From Tubiluchus corallicola (Eukaryota; Priapulida; Priapulimorpha; Priapulimorphida; Tubiluchidae), in the NCBI GenBank assembly GCA_030141605.1, contig JAQGDQ010000160.1:184001-248000 (forward strand): 64,000 nucleotides of DNA, in the 5' to 3' direction. Below are positions 35,101 to 47,000 of this stretch, piece by piece (positions within the stretch are counted from its first letter, which is position 1; every line of letters starts with the position of its first letter). The translations under genes and the position numbers were made by a program. The notes under the pieces were generated by a model. The model saw nothing but the letters and a program-made list of their open reading frames with translations, was not told the DNA's origin and searched no databases.

Positions 35101-36178
35101 AGTTGTGTGTTGCTTAGGCAGCTCTTTAAATATTTACAATGTTGGTGCTTTCATGCAAGCAGATATTAGTATTTCTGTTATGCCTCTCTATCCTCAAATC
35201 TGTATGAAAGAGGCAGTATTCGAGGAAACCTGTGACAATAATGGCTTGCCGGGTCCAATGGAAATCAGTAGGAAGCTGAACTCATTGCCTTGTTCACTCA
35301 CATTTAAGAAGAATGATCCAACAAAAATAATCCAACTTATAATGCAGGCAAGAAGTGCAACTAGTAACATACGTAACTGTTGTCATTTTCTTTTGTCTTG
35401 CGAGCTCAGTGTGACATTCATACAGTTTTTTGCCACAGTTTGCCTTTTACCACCAGTCATTAACGGATCTCAAGTATTATGGCTTACCTGTGTCGTCATT
35501 CCATTGCTGAGCATATCACTTTTACCTCGGCCAGTTGATGCTGGCATTATGAAAAAAGCCACAGGAAAAAACTGTGGCTTGATAAAATGGAAAGTGGTTT
35601 TCACATTTCTGCTCTTATATATGTCTAAGTTTTTTCCTTCTCTAATTGTTTGCTTACTCTGTTTTGGTTTCACGCTTAACCACTTTTGCGTAAGGATTAC
35701 TGGTTTTGCAGAACTTTGTGACCCCCTGCATGGTGACACAAGTTTTGGGAAGTCAGGAGAATGGAATGGCTGGGGCAGTGGTCATGCTGCAGCTCTTTGC
35801 ATTGCCCAGAATGTTGTCTCATTTTTGTTAACTTTGTATTTTGCGTTGATTTCCTTAGGTTATATATGCAGGTATGAGCAGCTGTGGAAGCAGCCGCCAA
35901 CTGTGAATAAAGTGTGGTGTTTTGCAATGCCAGCTATTGTTGTACTTCAGTTGCTTTACTTTATGTTAGATATGTTTATCCATACATCCGCAGCCACTGT
36001 TAGTTTTATGTTGAGCGATATACCTCTCACTACGTGGTGTCTAGGACTACTTTGGCCAATACTACTAATCAGTATTAATGAACTAGTCAAGCGAAGAGAG
36101 ATTAAGTTAGAAGTAAGATATCAAAAGCGAGAAAGATTGAACTTTGGCACAAAGCTGGGTATGAATTCACCATTTTAA
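32105..36178 (+). CDS. TMEM94: TMEM94, P-type-ATPase-like ER membrane protein, single coding exon
   Basis: 1,357 aa in one uninterrupted frame, essentially the vertebrate length (about 1,356). Hallmarks: GLSTKEALTRL at the N-terminus; YRDDNLVSLPQNLLVQGDII; SLGSVTAFCCVDKKG-like region with D408-KKG in place of the P-type DKTG; FDDPKWTKHLNSLKPLGLNV; TADLVLDCCTDFW; YQARPDIVQLIENLETACIR; EKMGLEAGWNCHISL; LPKGIEKIRPHIENVDNVPL; and the terminal RYQKRERLNFGTKLGMNSPF. TM segments lie at roughly 59-80, 91-111, 270-290, 302-340 and six between 1095 and 1328. The hinge motif normally TGDG-x-ND is degenerate (LGSSLNIYN). TMEM94 has been reported as an ER Mg2+ uptake pump; that role is family knowledge. 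The start is supported by homology and lies 22 bp after a likely 5' UTR splice acceptor at 32081-32082. The lack of introns contrasts with vertebrate orthologs. Confidence 0.96.
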   Translation: MNAADLKMGLSTKEALTRLCTAIRNEITHYEEIERKKSFLEKWPKTIFSTKNVYSSVQWSMILVLIIEIIILVGSLCVPNELNKALRVDVIVQISVIFIMLVLNCWMVSWDLQITYHEMANRARNLVGNIERQIEMCKWDTNCYPDLCNPQSPCITLQWTYRDDNLVSLPQNLLVQGDIIAMRPGHVAPALCSSLDESEAVKLQAGQQYLPTMEGQEEIFSGPQQRTALGIRKFVILECPYISSLRICLSRSLARPSSSLNKERHVISVKHIMNFLLPLITVLMLTANVLRYSFQPQYVGSWVEMFMLLQVNALIPLLPLVFPVLWILLIDYGVALVIAAFENPVAINSRSYESIAEETELMPAGLITWQQVLPIFLDVLRGNSACTFPCTASLLHALGSVTAFCCVDKKGVLSWPNPTAEKVFFLTDDKPEETSMSQDSGSVLESKENLRNMRGDEVVEHSDKLGPLKFRPKEDAYLYPKTTTQVLDLSNDNHTPFSIQFDDPKWTKHLNSLKPLGLNVLLNTCNLDTVDFYTDFTDHVFRASLNDKDAVAVVNRRCLCEMPHQIGFSGPAVDIFDLEQQLAIYKNLASPENREKFLHKVQSFIKFKTPLPNLFSVIVREQNSGMKQLLTQGTADLVLDCCTDFWNGHDLVPLMPPERKKVLDFYHRSSLTAYCSAFAYRPLAQSLSKESKNVIIELPADCPDLFDPIRSPSPARSWDVESLDSRFKIRSRYFSDDSLMSQDTSGLLNDSASIFQAQCNQVFIGLVTMQYQARPDIVQLIENLETACIRFVHFSEENELRSRVFSEKMGLEAGWNCHISLLSDDGNLQSAKPPKSTGGRTKMPIGRPEILGLTRSKEHKGRWNSAPNIASMPNTGQVKFDECKNGLYSGGYGDSPELGQCDEYETVSLSDIHADSTYSEEQIRLTGIELSASRMTSSTDQSIPGGFDMANRAKLPKGIEKIRPHIENVDNVPLLVPLYTDAIPATTIEMFRIMQEYGEVVCCLGSSLNIYNVGAFMQADISISVMPLYPQICMKEAVFEETCDNNGLPGPMEISRKLNSLPCSLTFKKNDPTKIIQLIMQARSATSNIRNCCHFLLSCELSVTFIQFFATVCLLPPVINGSQVLWLTCVVIPLLSISLLPRPVDAGIMKKATGKNCGLIKWKVVFTFLLLYMSKFFPSLIVCLLCFGFTLNHFCVRITGFAELCDPLHGDTSFGKSGEWNGWGSGHAAALCIAQNVVSFLLTLYFALISLGYICRYEQLWKQPPTVNKVWCFAMPAIVVLQLLYFMLDMFIHTSAATVSFMLSDIPLTTWCLGLLWPILLISINELVKRREIKLEVRYQKRERLNFGTKLGMNSPF

Positions 36179-37776
36179 TTTCATTTATATTTCGAAAATT
36201 TCGATGATTTAGGTTGTAAACACAACTAAATTATAAATTCCTAAATTTGGTAAATTTTTGCTAAATACCTGTCTTACTGTCTGTCAGTATTGTCTTACTG
36301 TTTATATAAATGATCAATTTATTATGAAATATATATATATTTCAGGGGTTCTGAGGTTCATATATATGTTTCATAGGTTTCTGAAATTGTCACATTGAAT
36401 TTTTTGCTAAATTTTACATGACTGAGGAAAGATACATCTACTTTTGCGTTTGTTTTAATATTAATTAATTTGTGCATATGTTAATGCATTTGCTTATTAG
36501 TTAATTCACCGGCCTATAGTGGCTGCTGTTACTGGTCATTTAGGAGACTAAGGAGTAAACTTACTATTTATTCTTTGTTATTGACATTTTGTTGTTGATA
36601 AATTACATTTTTATTGTCACAATTAATTTTTTGTGTCACAATGGGTAACAATCATGTTTTAATAAAATTAATGTTGTCATGACTTCTGTTTGTTATATTG
36701 CTCGAGGAGAATAAATCAAATGAAAAGGTATGGTTCATCTACCTCATAAATTTCTAAATTATTCAATTTGATGTAACCACTAAGCAAATGCTGTGCAAAA
36801 ATTATAAGCTTTATATTAGGCACTATTGTTAAAATTTATTAATGATGCTAAATTTAATTTTTAATGAAATTTATTTGCATAATTTCAGTATTGTATAATT
36901 ATATATTATGTGTAATTATCAAGCAAAATTGATAGTGCACTTATATGTTGCAATTTCACAAAGTTATTGCAGTGTTTGGATAATTATCATTAAGTTGCAG
37001 TTATCAATATCATAAAGTACGTTTCGATAGTTATCATTTTAATGCTGCCTTTTCTATTCGTATGTATGGACTTTCATGTCTCATCTGTCAATGGTGATTG
37101 CAAAATAGAATACAACAAAATAATATAATTTATAGTTATAATTTATCATTTCATAATATTTTAAATGAAAATAACAACACAATTTTTACTGAGACGTTAA
37201 GGAAAATATTATTGTGTAAAAAGGAAATTCCGTTTAGGGCATTTTAGGAATGTCAAATTGTTGACCATTAGGAAACAAAATTAGCTACAGGGTGTAACGT
37301 AATCATTGAGTTATGGCTAAGAGTGGTTACAAAAATAATCGTAATAGTACAATAATTTATTGTACTAAAGCATTACTAAACCAGCTGGTAATCTGTCACG
37401 TGACTCATGTCCTTGGTATTTTGGGATGTGGAGGCTTCGCACAGCCTGCAGTATCGATTCGATTTTAACACAAAACTTCTATTCTAAATATTGGCGTCAT
37501 TATGACGATTCATAATAATTGATGGTGCAATACTTTGACGCAATAAATTGTTCTGTGTTGTTACTTACTCTTTGCACCCTAAGCAAAAAAGTTTGTTACC
37601 TTTTTTTATAAGATTGATTTTTGGTATTATTAATTGAACCCAAAACTAACAAAATAAGTAAAAGACTTGCAAAAGACGAATATACGTCAGTCAACGAACT
37701 GAAACTCCATTATAATATGCTTTGATACCTTACATCTCTTTGTATAGCATTAACAAAAAAAGCTTTGATAGTAACG
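36179..37776. other. TMEM94 3' UTR and intergenic DNA
   Basis: AT-rich, non-coding. Candidate poly(A) signals AATAAA lie at 36661-36666 and 36710-36715. No recognisable repeat or gene was seen in the rest. Confidence 0.45.
36661..36666 (+). terminator. Candidate poly(A) signal for TMEM94
   Basis: Canonical AATAAA about 480 bp after the stop codon, with a second at 36710-36715. Confidence 0.35.
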
Positions 37777-37998
37777 TCATAATGGAGTGGACGAAATCTG
37801 CCTACAAACACTAAGCACTGGACAGTCAAAACGGAAGTGGTGCTGACGAGCCACTGGCATAGCAGTGCCTGATTTTTTGCTGGTACTCATTGACAGCATT
37901 TTGGCCGAGCCAGCAAAATTAAATTTTTGTTGGGTAGCTGACTGTCTTTTTTTCAGAAATAGTGCAAGTCCTAGAAAGAGTCGAGGTCGTGGAAACAT
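37777..37998 (-). CDS. Short unrecognised ORF, divergent from TRAP1
   Basis: A 73-codon minus-strand frame starts 46 bp upstream of the TRAP1 start codon and reads away from it. The N-terminus is basic and hydrophobic (MFPRPRLFLGLALFLKKR) and could act as a targeting sequence. No family was recognised. It may be a first exon of a divergently transcribed gene, a small protein, or chance. Confidence 0.2.
   Translation of the reverse strand: MFPRPRLFLGLALFLKKRQSATQQKFNFAGSAKMLSMSTSKKSGTAMPVARQHHFRFDCPVLSVCRQISSTPL
37831..37840 (+). promoter_or_regulatory. ETS/GABP-like site upstream of TRAP1
   Basis: ACGGAAGTGG matches the ETS core (GGAAGT) about 205 bp before the TRAP1 ATG. GABP/NRF-2 sites are common in promoters of nuclear genes for mitochondrial proteins. 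A single short match is weak evidence. Confidence 0.25.
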
Positions 37999-38043
37999 TT
38001 TGCCGGTGCGTGAAATTCCTTGAACAAAAAATCAAGGACTGAA

Positions 38044-41000
38044 ATGGCAGCGGCTGTAAAAAGGCACATGTTTTTGAGAAATTCTTATAAATATTGCAAT
38101 TTCAAGCAAAATTTGTGTAAAAAAGGTGTGACTGTGCAATCGAAACTACATGCGTTGTATTTTCAAAAGAGACCGTACTATCAAGGTGTGTACTTCTTAT
38201 TTGTTTGTGTCAGAAGTATTGGCACTACTGCCGTACTGGGCGCTACAGAATATCAGACCATTAAAATAGACATTGAGTAATGTTGGTGTGACCGACTTAT
38301 TCCTCTGATTACATCCGAGCTGCCAAAAGGGAATGAACAAAATTATTTCCCACTATGTCGTAACATGCTTTTTGTAAACTGCAGTGCAGTGTATATTTCA
38401 TGTGTGTCTTCACTACAAAATCTTTTTTAACTTAAAGTCTTAGGACCAACACTAACCTTGTCCCCATCCTTTTATAATATTTATGTACCCAATTTCATTG
38501 CGTCATTGATTACGCTTAGTCTTCCCTTCAACGTCACTTTATTAATCAACTAAAAATTAATCTAATTACTTAGAATCGCACTATTTATGTGATTGATTTT
38601 CTTTTTGTCATCCATTGGCACGGTGGTGGGCACAACCTTCGTACTTATTGGAATACCATTACCAAATAATTTTACTGTTTACTTTTACTCATGTGTAAAA
38701 TGTATATATTTATTTTTGTGTCTAATAAATAATAATAAACTGGAAATACTTCATTCGGTTGGCAAGCTTTACGGGAAAAATTTTGGTTAGCCTTATGCAG
38801 TGATTTAGTGGTTGAGGCATCTGCAATGAAAGTAAACAATAGGTGACTCAAATCCAGATGGTTTCAATTTTTTCAATTTTTCTGTCTTTCCAGTTTGGTG
38901 TTAAAATGGTGTCAAAATTTAATGTCATTAAAATGGCTATAAAATTAATTGTCATGTTACCACGCTTAGTCAAAGCTAAATGGAACTTAATGAACCATTT
39001 TGTGAAATGCTTGTTTTGTTGGACAGTGCCTGGAATGAGGCAAAATGTTAGTATGTGCTCTACAAGGCTTTTCCGTAAGTAGATAGCTATCTTCTAGGCA
39101 GTATCGACAAAATGTATTTTCAGATCATGTAACTTCAAACTGTAAATGAATTCATCATTTTTTCTATCAGCATCATCCTTTAAATCTTAAGTAATGAGCT
39201 TAATGTTATCCATCCAGATTAAAGTAGCATTGCCGTGCAGTAAAGTTGGATCTGGCTTATTGAATTCTCCTGATTTTCGGAATCTAATTTCATTTGCTTA
39301 CATAATTTTACATGCATAATTTTGGTACCTTAAACATTAACCAAATTAATCTCAAATTCTTTAGTGTACTCAGCATGTATTAGAAGCATTCTTTGTAAAA
39401 TTCTGACATATGGAGCCAATAGTGTCAAATCGTCTGCATGGCTGATAGATCCAACATATACCTGACTTTACACTCATAGTCTGATTAACTGAATAAACCC
39501 CTTTGACTTAATTAACATACCATCAATATCCAGGCCAAATGACCTTATAAAGTATATGACATTATCTACTGTTCTGTCTCTGCTATTGAAAAATAGTTTC
39601 AGAACTTTTGCACTGTCTGTGTAACTGCCCGATTGAATTTACTCTTATTGGACAGATTAATGATCGGCAGGCATTGTTGGGTCGTCCTGTTTTGGCATTT
39701 AGTGAACAATGGACGGTGTGCTGGCAGGTGCTAGAACACGCATTTACGAGATTGCCGTGAGGTTTATGAGGTTATTGTATGAGGCTCTCAAGTTAATTAA
39801 CATGTTTCGTTAACAGAGATACACATTAATGTCGTAAACTTTACTTTGAGTGTTGCCTTACGTAGTCTCCGTTAAATTTTCCATCACATTATTAATTACA
39901 TTACTTACATTACGTAATCACATTACGAGTGGTAAACCTGCGTTTTCTATCATTAGCTAAAATTACATTACTGTATATTAACACTGACTCCATCCAACGC
40001 TTAATTAATGTGTTAAAATGTCTGAAAGTAAACCATTTGTTTTAGTGTCACATGACTTTCTCTCAACTGATATTAAACTCATGCCTTTATTGAGCTATCT
40101 ATAATAGCGGTGGCGTAGCTTTTAAGAATAATACAATTTGATAGTTTCCGTAATGTACTGCTATTTTTATAACTTGTATTAATGCAAGCCAAATAGTTTG
40201 ATATGATTTATATACAATTACGATGTATTACAATTAAGCTAAGCAAATGACCAGTTGGTTCATTTTTTATTGCATTATGTGTTTAATGTAAGCTATGCTG
40301 CACAGTTGGACATACTATACCCTTAAAATTTCATTTATCATGCCATTTCCAAAACCTGTCTGTGTGTGTGTATTGTAAATTCATGTGTTTATGTGTATCT
40401 GCTGTAGGATTTTTGCATCAAACCTTAAAAGTTTGTTACTTGAAATGCACTTGAGTTTTTCGGGGTTAGTAGCCAATTGTGTGACCAAAAATTTATATGG
40501 CTGTAGCCACTTTACTACTATGGCAACAAAATGAAGTTAATTTGTTTATTTCTATTTTCTCTACTATATAGTTTTTCCTAACTTGGATTTAACAAAGACT
40601 TTAGCTCATTGCTGTGCTGTGACAAAACGTTTTTATGGAAGTGACACAAAAGTTGCAACCGAAGATTATCACACTATCATATCTGATAAAGAGAAGGAAA
40701 CAGGTTAGAATGTTAGAATTTCTATATCAATGTACATATATTTTATGTTTAGTATTTCATGTGCAAAATATATATGTATAAATATTTTCCATTTAAAGGC
40801 AGGGTCTACTTCTTTTGTTTAGTGTAATTCAATCGAACCTAATGAGCCCGTACCTCTATTCTGTTTTACCATTAGAGACCTTATTTTAAGTGCTATAATG
40901 TTGTGTCCATATCACTTGTGTACGATAAGACAATAACATGAGCTTACTTTCATTCTTTAAAGGCCCACGTGACAAGCATGAGTTTCAAGCAGAAACACGA

Positions 41001-44000
41001 ATGCTGCTCGATATTGTAGCAAAGTCCCTTTATTCGGAGCGTGAAGTTTTTATTCGTGAGTTAATATCAAATGCTAACGATGCTCTCGAGAGGCTACGAT
41101 ATCAACAGATTATGGGAGTTATTGGTGCTGAATTGGGGGCGCCACTGGAAATACACATAGAAGTTGATAAAGACAAGAAAACTTTGACTATACAGGTAAA
41201 ACACCTGAATGGCAGCATAGTTTAAATTTCTACAACGTTTTCATTAAACATGGTCAAATCTATTAATTTTCTTTAACAGTTTTCATAACAGGTAAGCCTT
41301 AGCTATTCTTTTGTAGATACAAAAGCAAATTCATTTTTTTAAAACGTTTTGTGCCTTTTAGTAATTTCAACTTAGTATTTCCATTATGTGCTTGTTTTGG
41401 CACGTTTATGTAACTGTTATTGTTTGATGTTACCAGGATACAGGATTGGGCATGACAAAGCAGGAAATGATTGACAATTTGGGCACTATAGCTCGCTCTG
41501 GTTCAAAGGTATTTACTTCTTGTAAAATATCTTAAATATTAAATATGAGTTGTTATATGAAAACTACAATTTCATTGAACTAGCTCAAAGATATTTGCTT
41601 CGTGTGCCTCTTATACCAAAACAATATATTGTTTTGTACAAAAGTGTAACGCAGAACCTTTACATAATACATGCAAAATTTGCATTCGGGTCCTGCCTGA
41701 ATAGGATCGTGTACATGCTAGATACTTCTGCGTGTCTTAAATATGGTAAAACTTCGTATGTTTTTAGGAAATTTTTTCAACCTTGCAGGATTTTCGTGCA
41801 ACACTTGTGTTATTTGTCCAATGCAATTAAGCCAACTATCTAGCCCTGTAAACTTTCTAAACTTTACAAAATTACAATATAATTGAGTTGCACTAGTGAA
41901 ATTTGTTTCATTTTAGCTTTACTTCAGGGAATATTTAGAAAAGCTTACCACACTCACAGAAAACTTTTATTTAAGTCTGCAAGAAACCCTAGTCCTTTAG
42001 GCCTAGTGCAATATATTTCGTGATATAAATTTATGTGAATCACAACTGGTAATGCTTAACTTTGGATGAATGAGCTGGTTTTCAAGTAAGATGCTGGCAT
42101 TTGCAGTGCACTTTTAAAATATAGTACCACTACAAAAAATCATTGCGCTTGCCCAAGTCATTCATATATTGTCAGCACTAAAGTAAATGATGCATTACAA
42201 TATTATTCGTATTTTACTATTTTCTGCCATGTGATAAACTGGTCATTGGTCAAACATGAAACACGTTTATTTGCTTTAAAAAATAATTTTCTAAAATTGA
42301 TGTCACTAAGCAGCAAGTTTTCACTTTTGGGTTGAACACATTTTTCAAGTGAAGATTCACAAATAACAATGACCAGCAAAGCCTTGCTTCATCCTTACCA
42401 AAGATCATTACATCTACAAGTACAAAGTAACTAGGCAAATTGTGGCAAAACCTGTAGAAGCCTGCAGCCCCTATGAAAATGCAATACGCTATGCAGACAT
42501 TAACTGTCAACTGCAAGAATTATATGTAGTGGTATTGTGCTTTTACAGTAGTACTTAACAAAGTAGTGAAATTACAAATAGCCTCATAATTTTTAGGTAC
42601 TACTCCAGTTCTACTAATTTTAGTTGTGGCGCTACTGCCCAACACTACTTCTTGTTGTACATATGTGCTTGTTGACGTAGAGTGATTGAAATGAGCCATT
42701 GAGATGTTATACTTACTGATTGCCACCATTTCTGAGTTTGTATACGAGTATTTCTTATGTGAGTTCTGCCCTCTGTAACCTGGAATAAATCATTCAGTGG
42801 CGGAGCTTGTTGTTGAAATGGAACCTTGCTCATTATCAAGAGTGTGCTTCTAAACTTTCAGTAAGATCCGATAAACCTACTGATCCAATAGACGTATCCT
42901 GACTACATTCAGATGTACATCCTCCTTTTATAAGGTAAACAGCTAGAATAAGCATGGCAACTGGAACTTCCCAGATTGTGTAACAGATCACTCTAGTTAC
43001 TCACCAGCCTCGTGCCATTCTTAATTTGGTCACTAGTCACAATGCTGTTGCCGTTCGGCTAGTCAGCTTTGTTCTCCAAACATAGAAACTGATCAGTATT
43101 TAAATTTGTGTGCTGCAAATCTTGTCCAAAAAATGGATAAATTATCTAATGGCTTTCAAATTGACAACAATGTACTTTCTGCAGAGTTTTTTGCAAGAAC
43201 TGCAAGCCAAAGGTGAGATGGCATCTAATATTATCGGGCAGTTTGGTGTTGGTTTTTATGCTGCTTTCATGGTTGCCAGCAATGTTGACGTGTTTTCACT
43301 TTCTCATAAAGCTAGTTCAAAGGGTCATCACTGGACATCTGATGGGTATGCTTACGTTATTCTAAATCTGCCGTAAATTGAAATGTCTAAACTATTTAAA
43401 TTAATTAACAATAAAGAAAGTACGATATGTCTTCGCTTTTTTATTTTTAAATGCCCTTCTGTTTGTGAGTAAGATAACTTTCTTGAAGAATTAGTAATGT
43501 GTGATGTAACTAAACTATTATGACTTTATTAATATCAATGGCTTTTTTGACAGAACTGGATCTTTTGAAATTGCCGAAGCAGATGGAATTGAGAGAGGCA
43601 CAAAGATAGTAATTCATTTGAAACCAGACTGTGTAGAATTTGCTGATGAGGATCGTGTCAAAAGTATTTAAATACATCCGCTTTGGTTTCAGTTTTTTTA
43701 CATTTTCATTAAGCTTGTTGTTTGTCACGGCACGAATTAACTGAACAATAATTGTAATCAGGGTAACGTGTCTAAGCTGTATGTATAGGATTTTATTGGT
43801 ATGTAAGTACAGTAATCACAGCTTCTATTTACTCCATCATGTTTTTGGGCAAAAGAGTTAAGACATGCTGTCATTTTTCAGATATCATTAAAAAGTATAG
43901 TAACTTTGTTGGTGCTCCAATTTACTTTAACGGCAAAAAAGTGAATCAAGTTGAGGTGAGTAAAATTATGCAACAATTTACAACTTCCATGTTATTTTAT

Positions 44001-47000
44001 ATGCTTGGGAATTTTAATATCATTATAATTAATACCTTTATAAAATGTCAAATATTTCGTGTGTTATTTAAAGGACAAGAAAAGGGGTACCAGAAGTAGG
44101 TTTTGGAAAAATCGCTTTAAAAAATTATAATACTTCACAGCATTTTTATGCATATATCGTACTTGTGTTAAAAGGGATTTTTGTTTGTTTTCATTTTAAA
44201 TTTCTTGCAATACTTTTCCGAAGTTGCCATTACATGACGTCAGCTACTCAAATGTAAATCAGGGGAAGAAGAGGCAATGTTAAATTATGTCTCAAAAAGC
44301 TTTCCATGCAAATCTACGTTACTTACATTTCGCTTACTTGCTGGAAAAACTTGTGTAACTAGCAATAATAATTTAAAATATTCGTGCCAATTTGGTAAAA
44401 TGTCTCTGGTTCACCCTCCAGGGTGCTCCACTTACTAAACAAAAACATATTTTTAATCTTATTGACAAGATACAGTAATTTGAAATTTTACTTAGTTAAT
44501 AATATGCATGCTATGCATACTCTGACAAACGTGTTTCAAATGACCTACCATTAAAATGGCTGCGCTTAACAGTCATCGTGGGAATTTAAACTTACAAGTT
44601 TTATACAGCGTTACTGCCGATGCAAGCCTTCTGTGCAAAAAGGCAGCGTGTGAGTGGTATAAAATTTCAAGATGAATTTTTTAAGGTTTTTGTAAGTACA
44701 GGGTTTTTGTGCTTTACTATTTGTGTTTTTGTGTTTATTACTATTACTAACACGGGCAGGTACTAGTCATTTGGATTTTCTGTACATCGCATTGTAAAAA
44801 CAAGCAGTGTGCACAATTCCGATTTATAAGGCAACCTTTAGTGGCTAATTGGAAAACTTCTATAGTTTTGCTTTCGTGTATTTAAATATCCAACTTTATT
44901 ATGTTGCCTCACCAATTGTTGCTTAGTGTTTATTTTGTGTTTCTTTATGAGTTCAACAAAATAGCGAAGACTTTCAATTTATGAATGCAGGCTCTGTGGA
45001 TGATGGCAGACCCGGACATCACCCAAGACATGCATGACGAGTTTTATCGATTCATAAGTGGGGCATATGATCGTCCTCGATACTCACTGCATTACAAAAC
45101 TGATGCACCTCTGAATATTCGAGCTGTTTTCTACGTTCCTGAAACTAAACCTTCCATGTTTGAAATGAGCCGCGAAGGAGGAAGTGGTGTTTCACTTTAC
45201 TGCAAGAAGGTACGAGCAATGTTTCCATTTTACTTTGAAGTTTTTATCAGTTGACTGGGTTACCAGAATGTGTAGTAGACAATAGGTTCATAACCAACTG
45301 GTTCAAACTTGTTGATTAATTCATGTAGCTATTAGTTAGTATCTGAAAGTAAAAGAAACGGAAAAATGAGATTTTTGTTAGCTCCTATCATTTGTGCCAG
45401 TTTAGTCATTTTTTGGCAGTTTGTTTGTTCCAATCTGGACTATTTAAAACAATTTATCTTACTAATTTATCAAACTTATCGAGTGCTGGGTTGTTTGCTC
45501 AGTGTTCAAAACTTTTAAAAGGACATTCTTAAGACATTTTAAATTATAAGAACTGTTTTTCCCAATTCTTGTTTACTTTTATTTGGAAGTTCATTTAACC
45601 TCTACATGACTTTATGCCTTTTCCACTTGCGAACTCTAACATCATTTACACCATATGCTTATACAACGAATACTCGCTCGATTTCATTGAGATTGAAAAA
45701 GTCACTGGCATCATTTGTTTATTAATTGATTCTTTATTTTGGTAGTTTAGCTGTGGTGGAAGCTTTGACATTTTGTGATTTGTATTCTCAGGTGCTGATT
45801 CAGGACAAAGCTGAGCAAATTCTACCTAAATGGCTCCGTTTCATGAAAGGTGTAGTGGATAGTGAAGACATTCCCTTAAATCTGAGTAGAGAATTGCTAC
45901 AAAATAGTGCCTTGATTAGGTGACTGTACTTGTAATTTAGTATAACTAAATTAATTTAATTTTTTTTACACCAAGCATTTTCTTTGTTAGTGCTTAAGTT
46001 AGTAAAGAAAGCATGAAATTATTAATGGAAAAATTTTTGTACACACAAACGAAGTAATAACGTGAAAACTTTAATTGCTTAGAGTTACTGACAAGTAGGT
46101 AAAGTGCTGTGAATAGCAGAAAAAACTTTCATGAGTTTGATGATGATGTTATTTAAACTTAATTGAAATAAACTTTATTTTTTCAGATATAAAATTGTTT
46201 GAAATAGTGCCTTATCGGCTTTGGCAAGTGCTAGAACGGTTGTCAAAACATGAAGAGCTTTTCAGGAAATACCTTCTATTAGGGTATTCCTGGGTCCACC
46301 CAGATGAAATGCTTGTATTTCAACACACTTTGAAATTCATTAGTACTTCAGCAGTATTAATGGAAAACTTTAAAAAAGTGTATGTTTTATAATGCTTTGC
46401 TTGAGCTTTTTTAACGATGAGTAAACTGAGTTTATCGTGAAATAATTAGTTTGACTTCTTTTGCTAAATTACATAATAATCTGCCATTTTATTTCAGCAA
46501 ATTGAAGCTCATCCTGACTAATCGGTTAACGCGCTATTTTCAAGATCAGGCAAAAAAGGATCCAGCGAAGTTTGACATCTTTTACAGAGATTTTGGTCTG
46601 TTCTTTCGAGAAGGAATAATTATGACAGCTGACCAAGGTGAAAAGGTATCAAGCACCTTATTTTAGTTTTTCTGCCTGATTTAATATCAGTGACTCACTG
46701 TACTGGTTGTTTTTTTTCTTTTTGGAAAATGCTGTGATTATTTAGTCTATAACATTTCATGAGAGTGGAGTAAAGGAACACTAGCTTATAATTTTACTTC
46801 ATTATTGCCAGTATATGTCGGTTTATCTGAAAAATGGTTTGTTCGGGTTCTTTATACTTTCTTGAACTGTCTTTGACTTGCTTTTGTAGGAAGATATTGC
46901 TAAACTATTACGATTTGAATCTTCAAAGAAGACTGCAGGTGATAAAGTTAGTCTTATGGAATATGGAGAAAGAATGTCTCCAGGACAAAGAGATATCTAC

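Noticed and set aside
38786-38861. Possible tRNA gene
   Set aside because: Only box A- and box B-like segments are present. Acceptor-stem and anticodon-stem pairing is not seen, so it is listed as a SINE-like remnant.
46195-46392. 65-codon ORF in TRAP1 intron 9
   Set aside because: Not homologous to HSP90. Exons 9 and 10 are adjacent in the protein and in phase without it.
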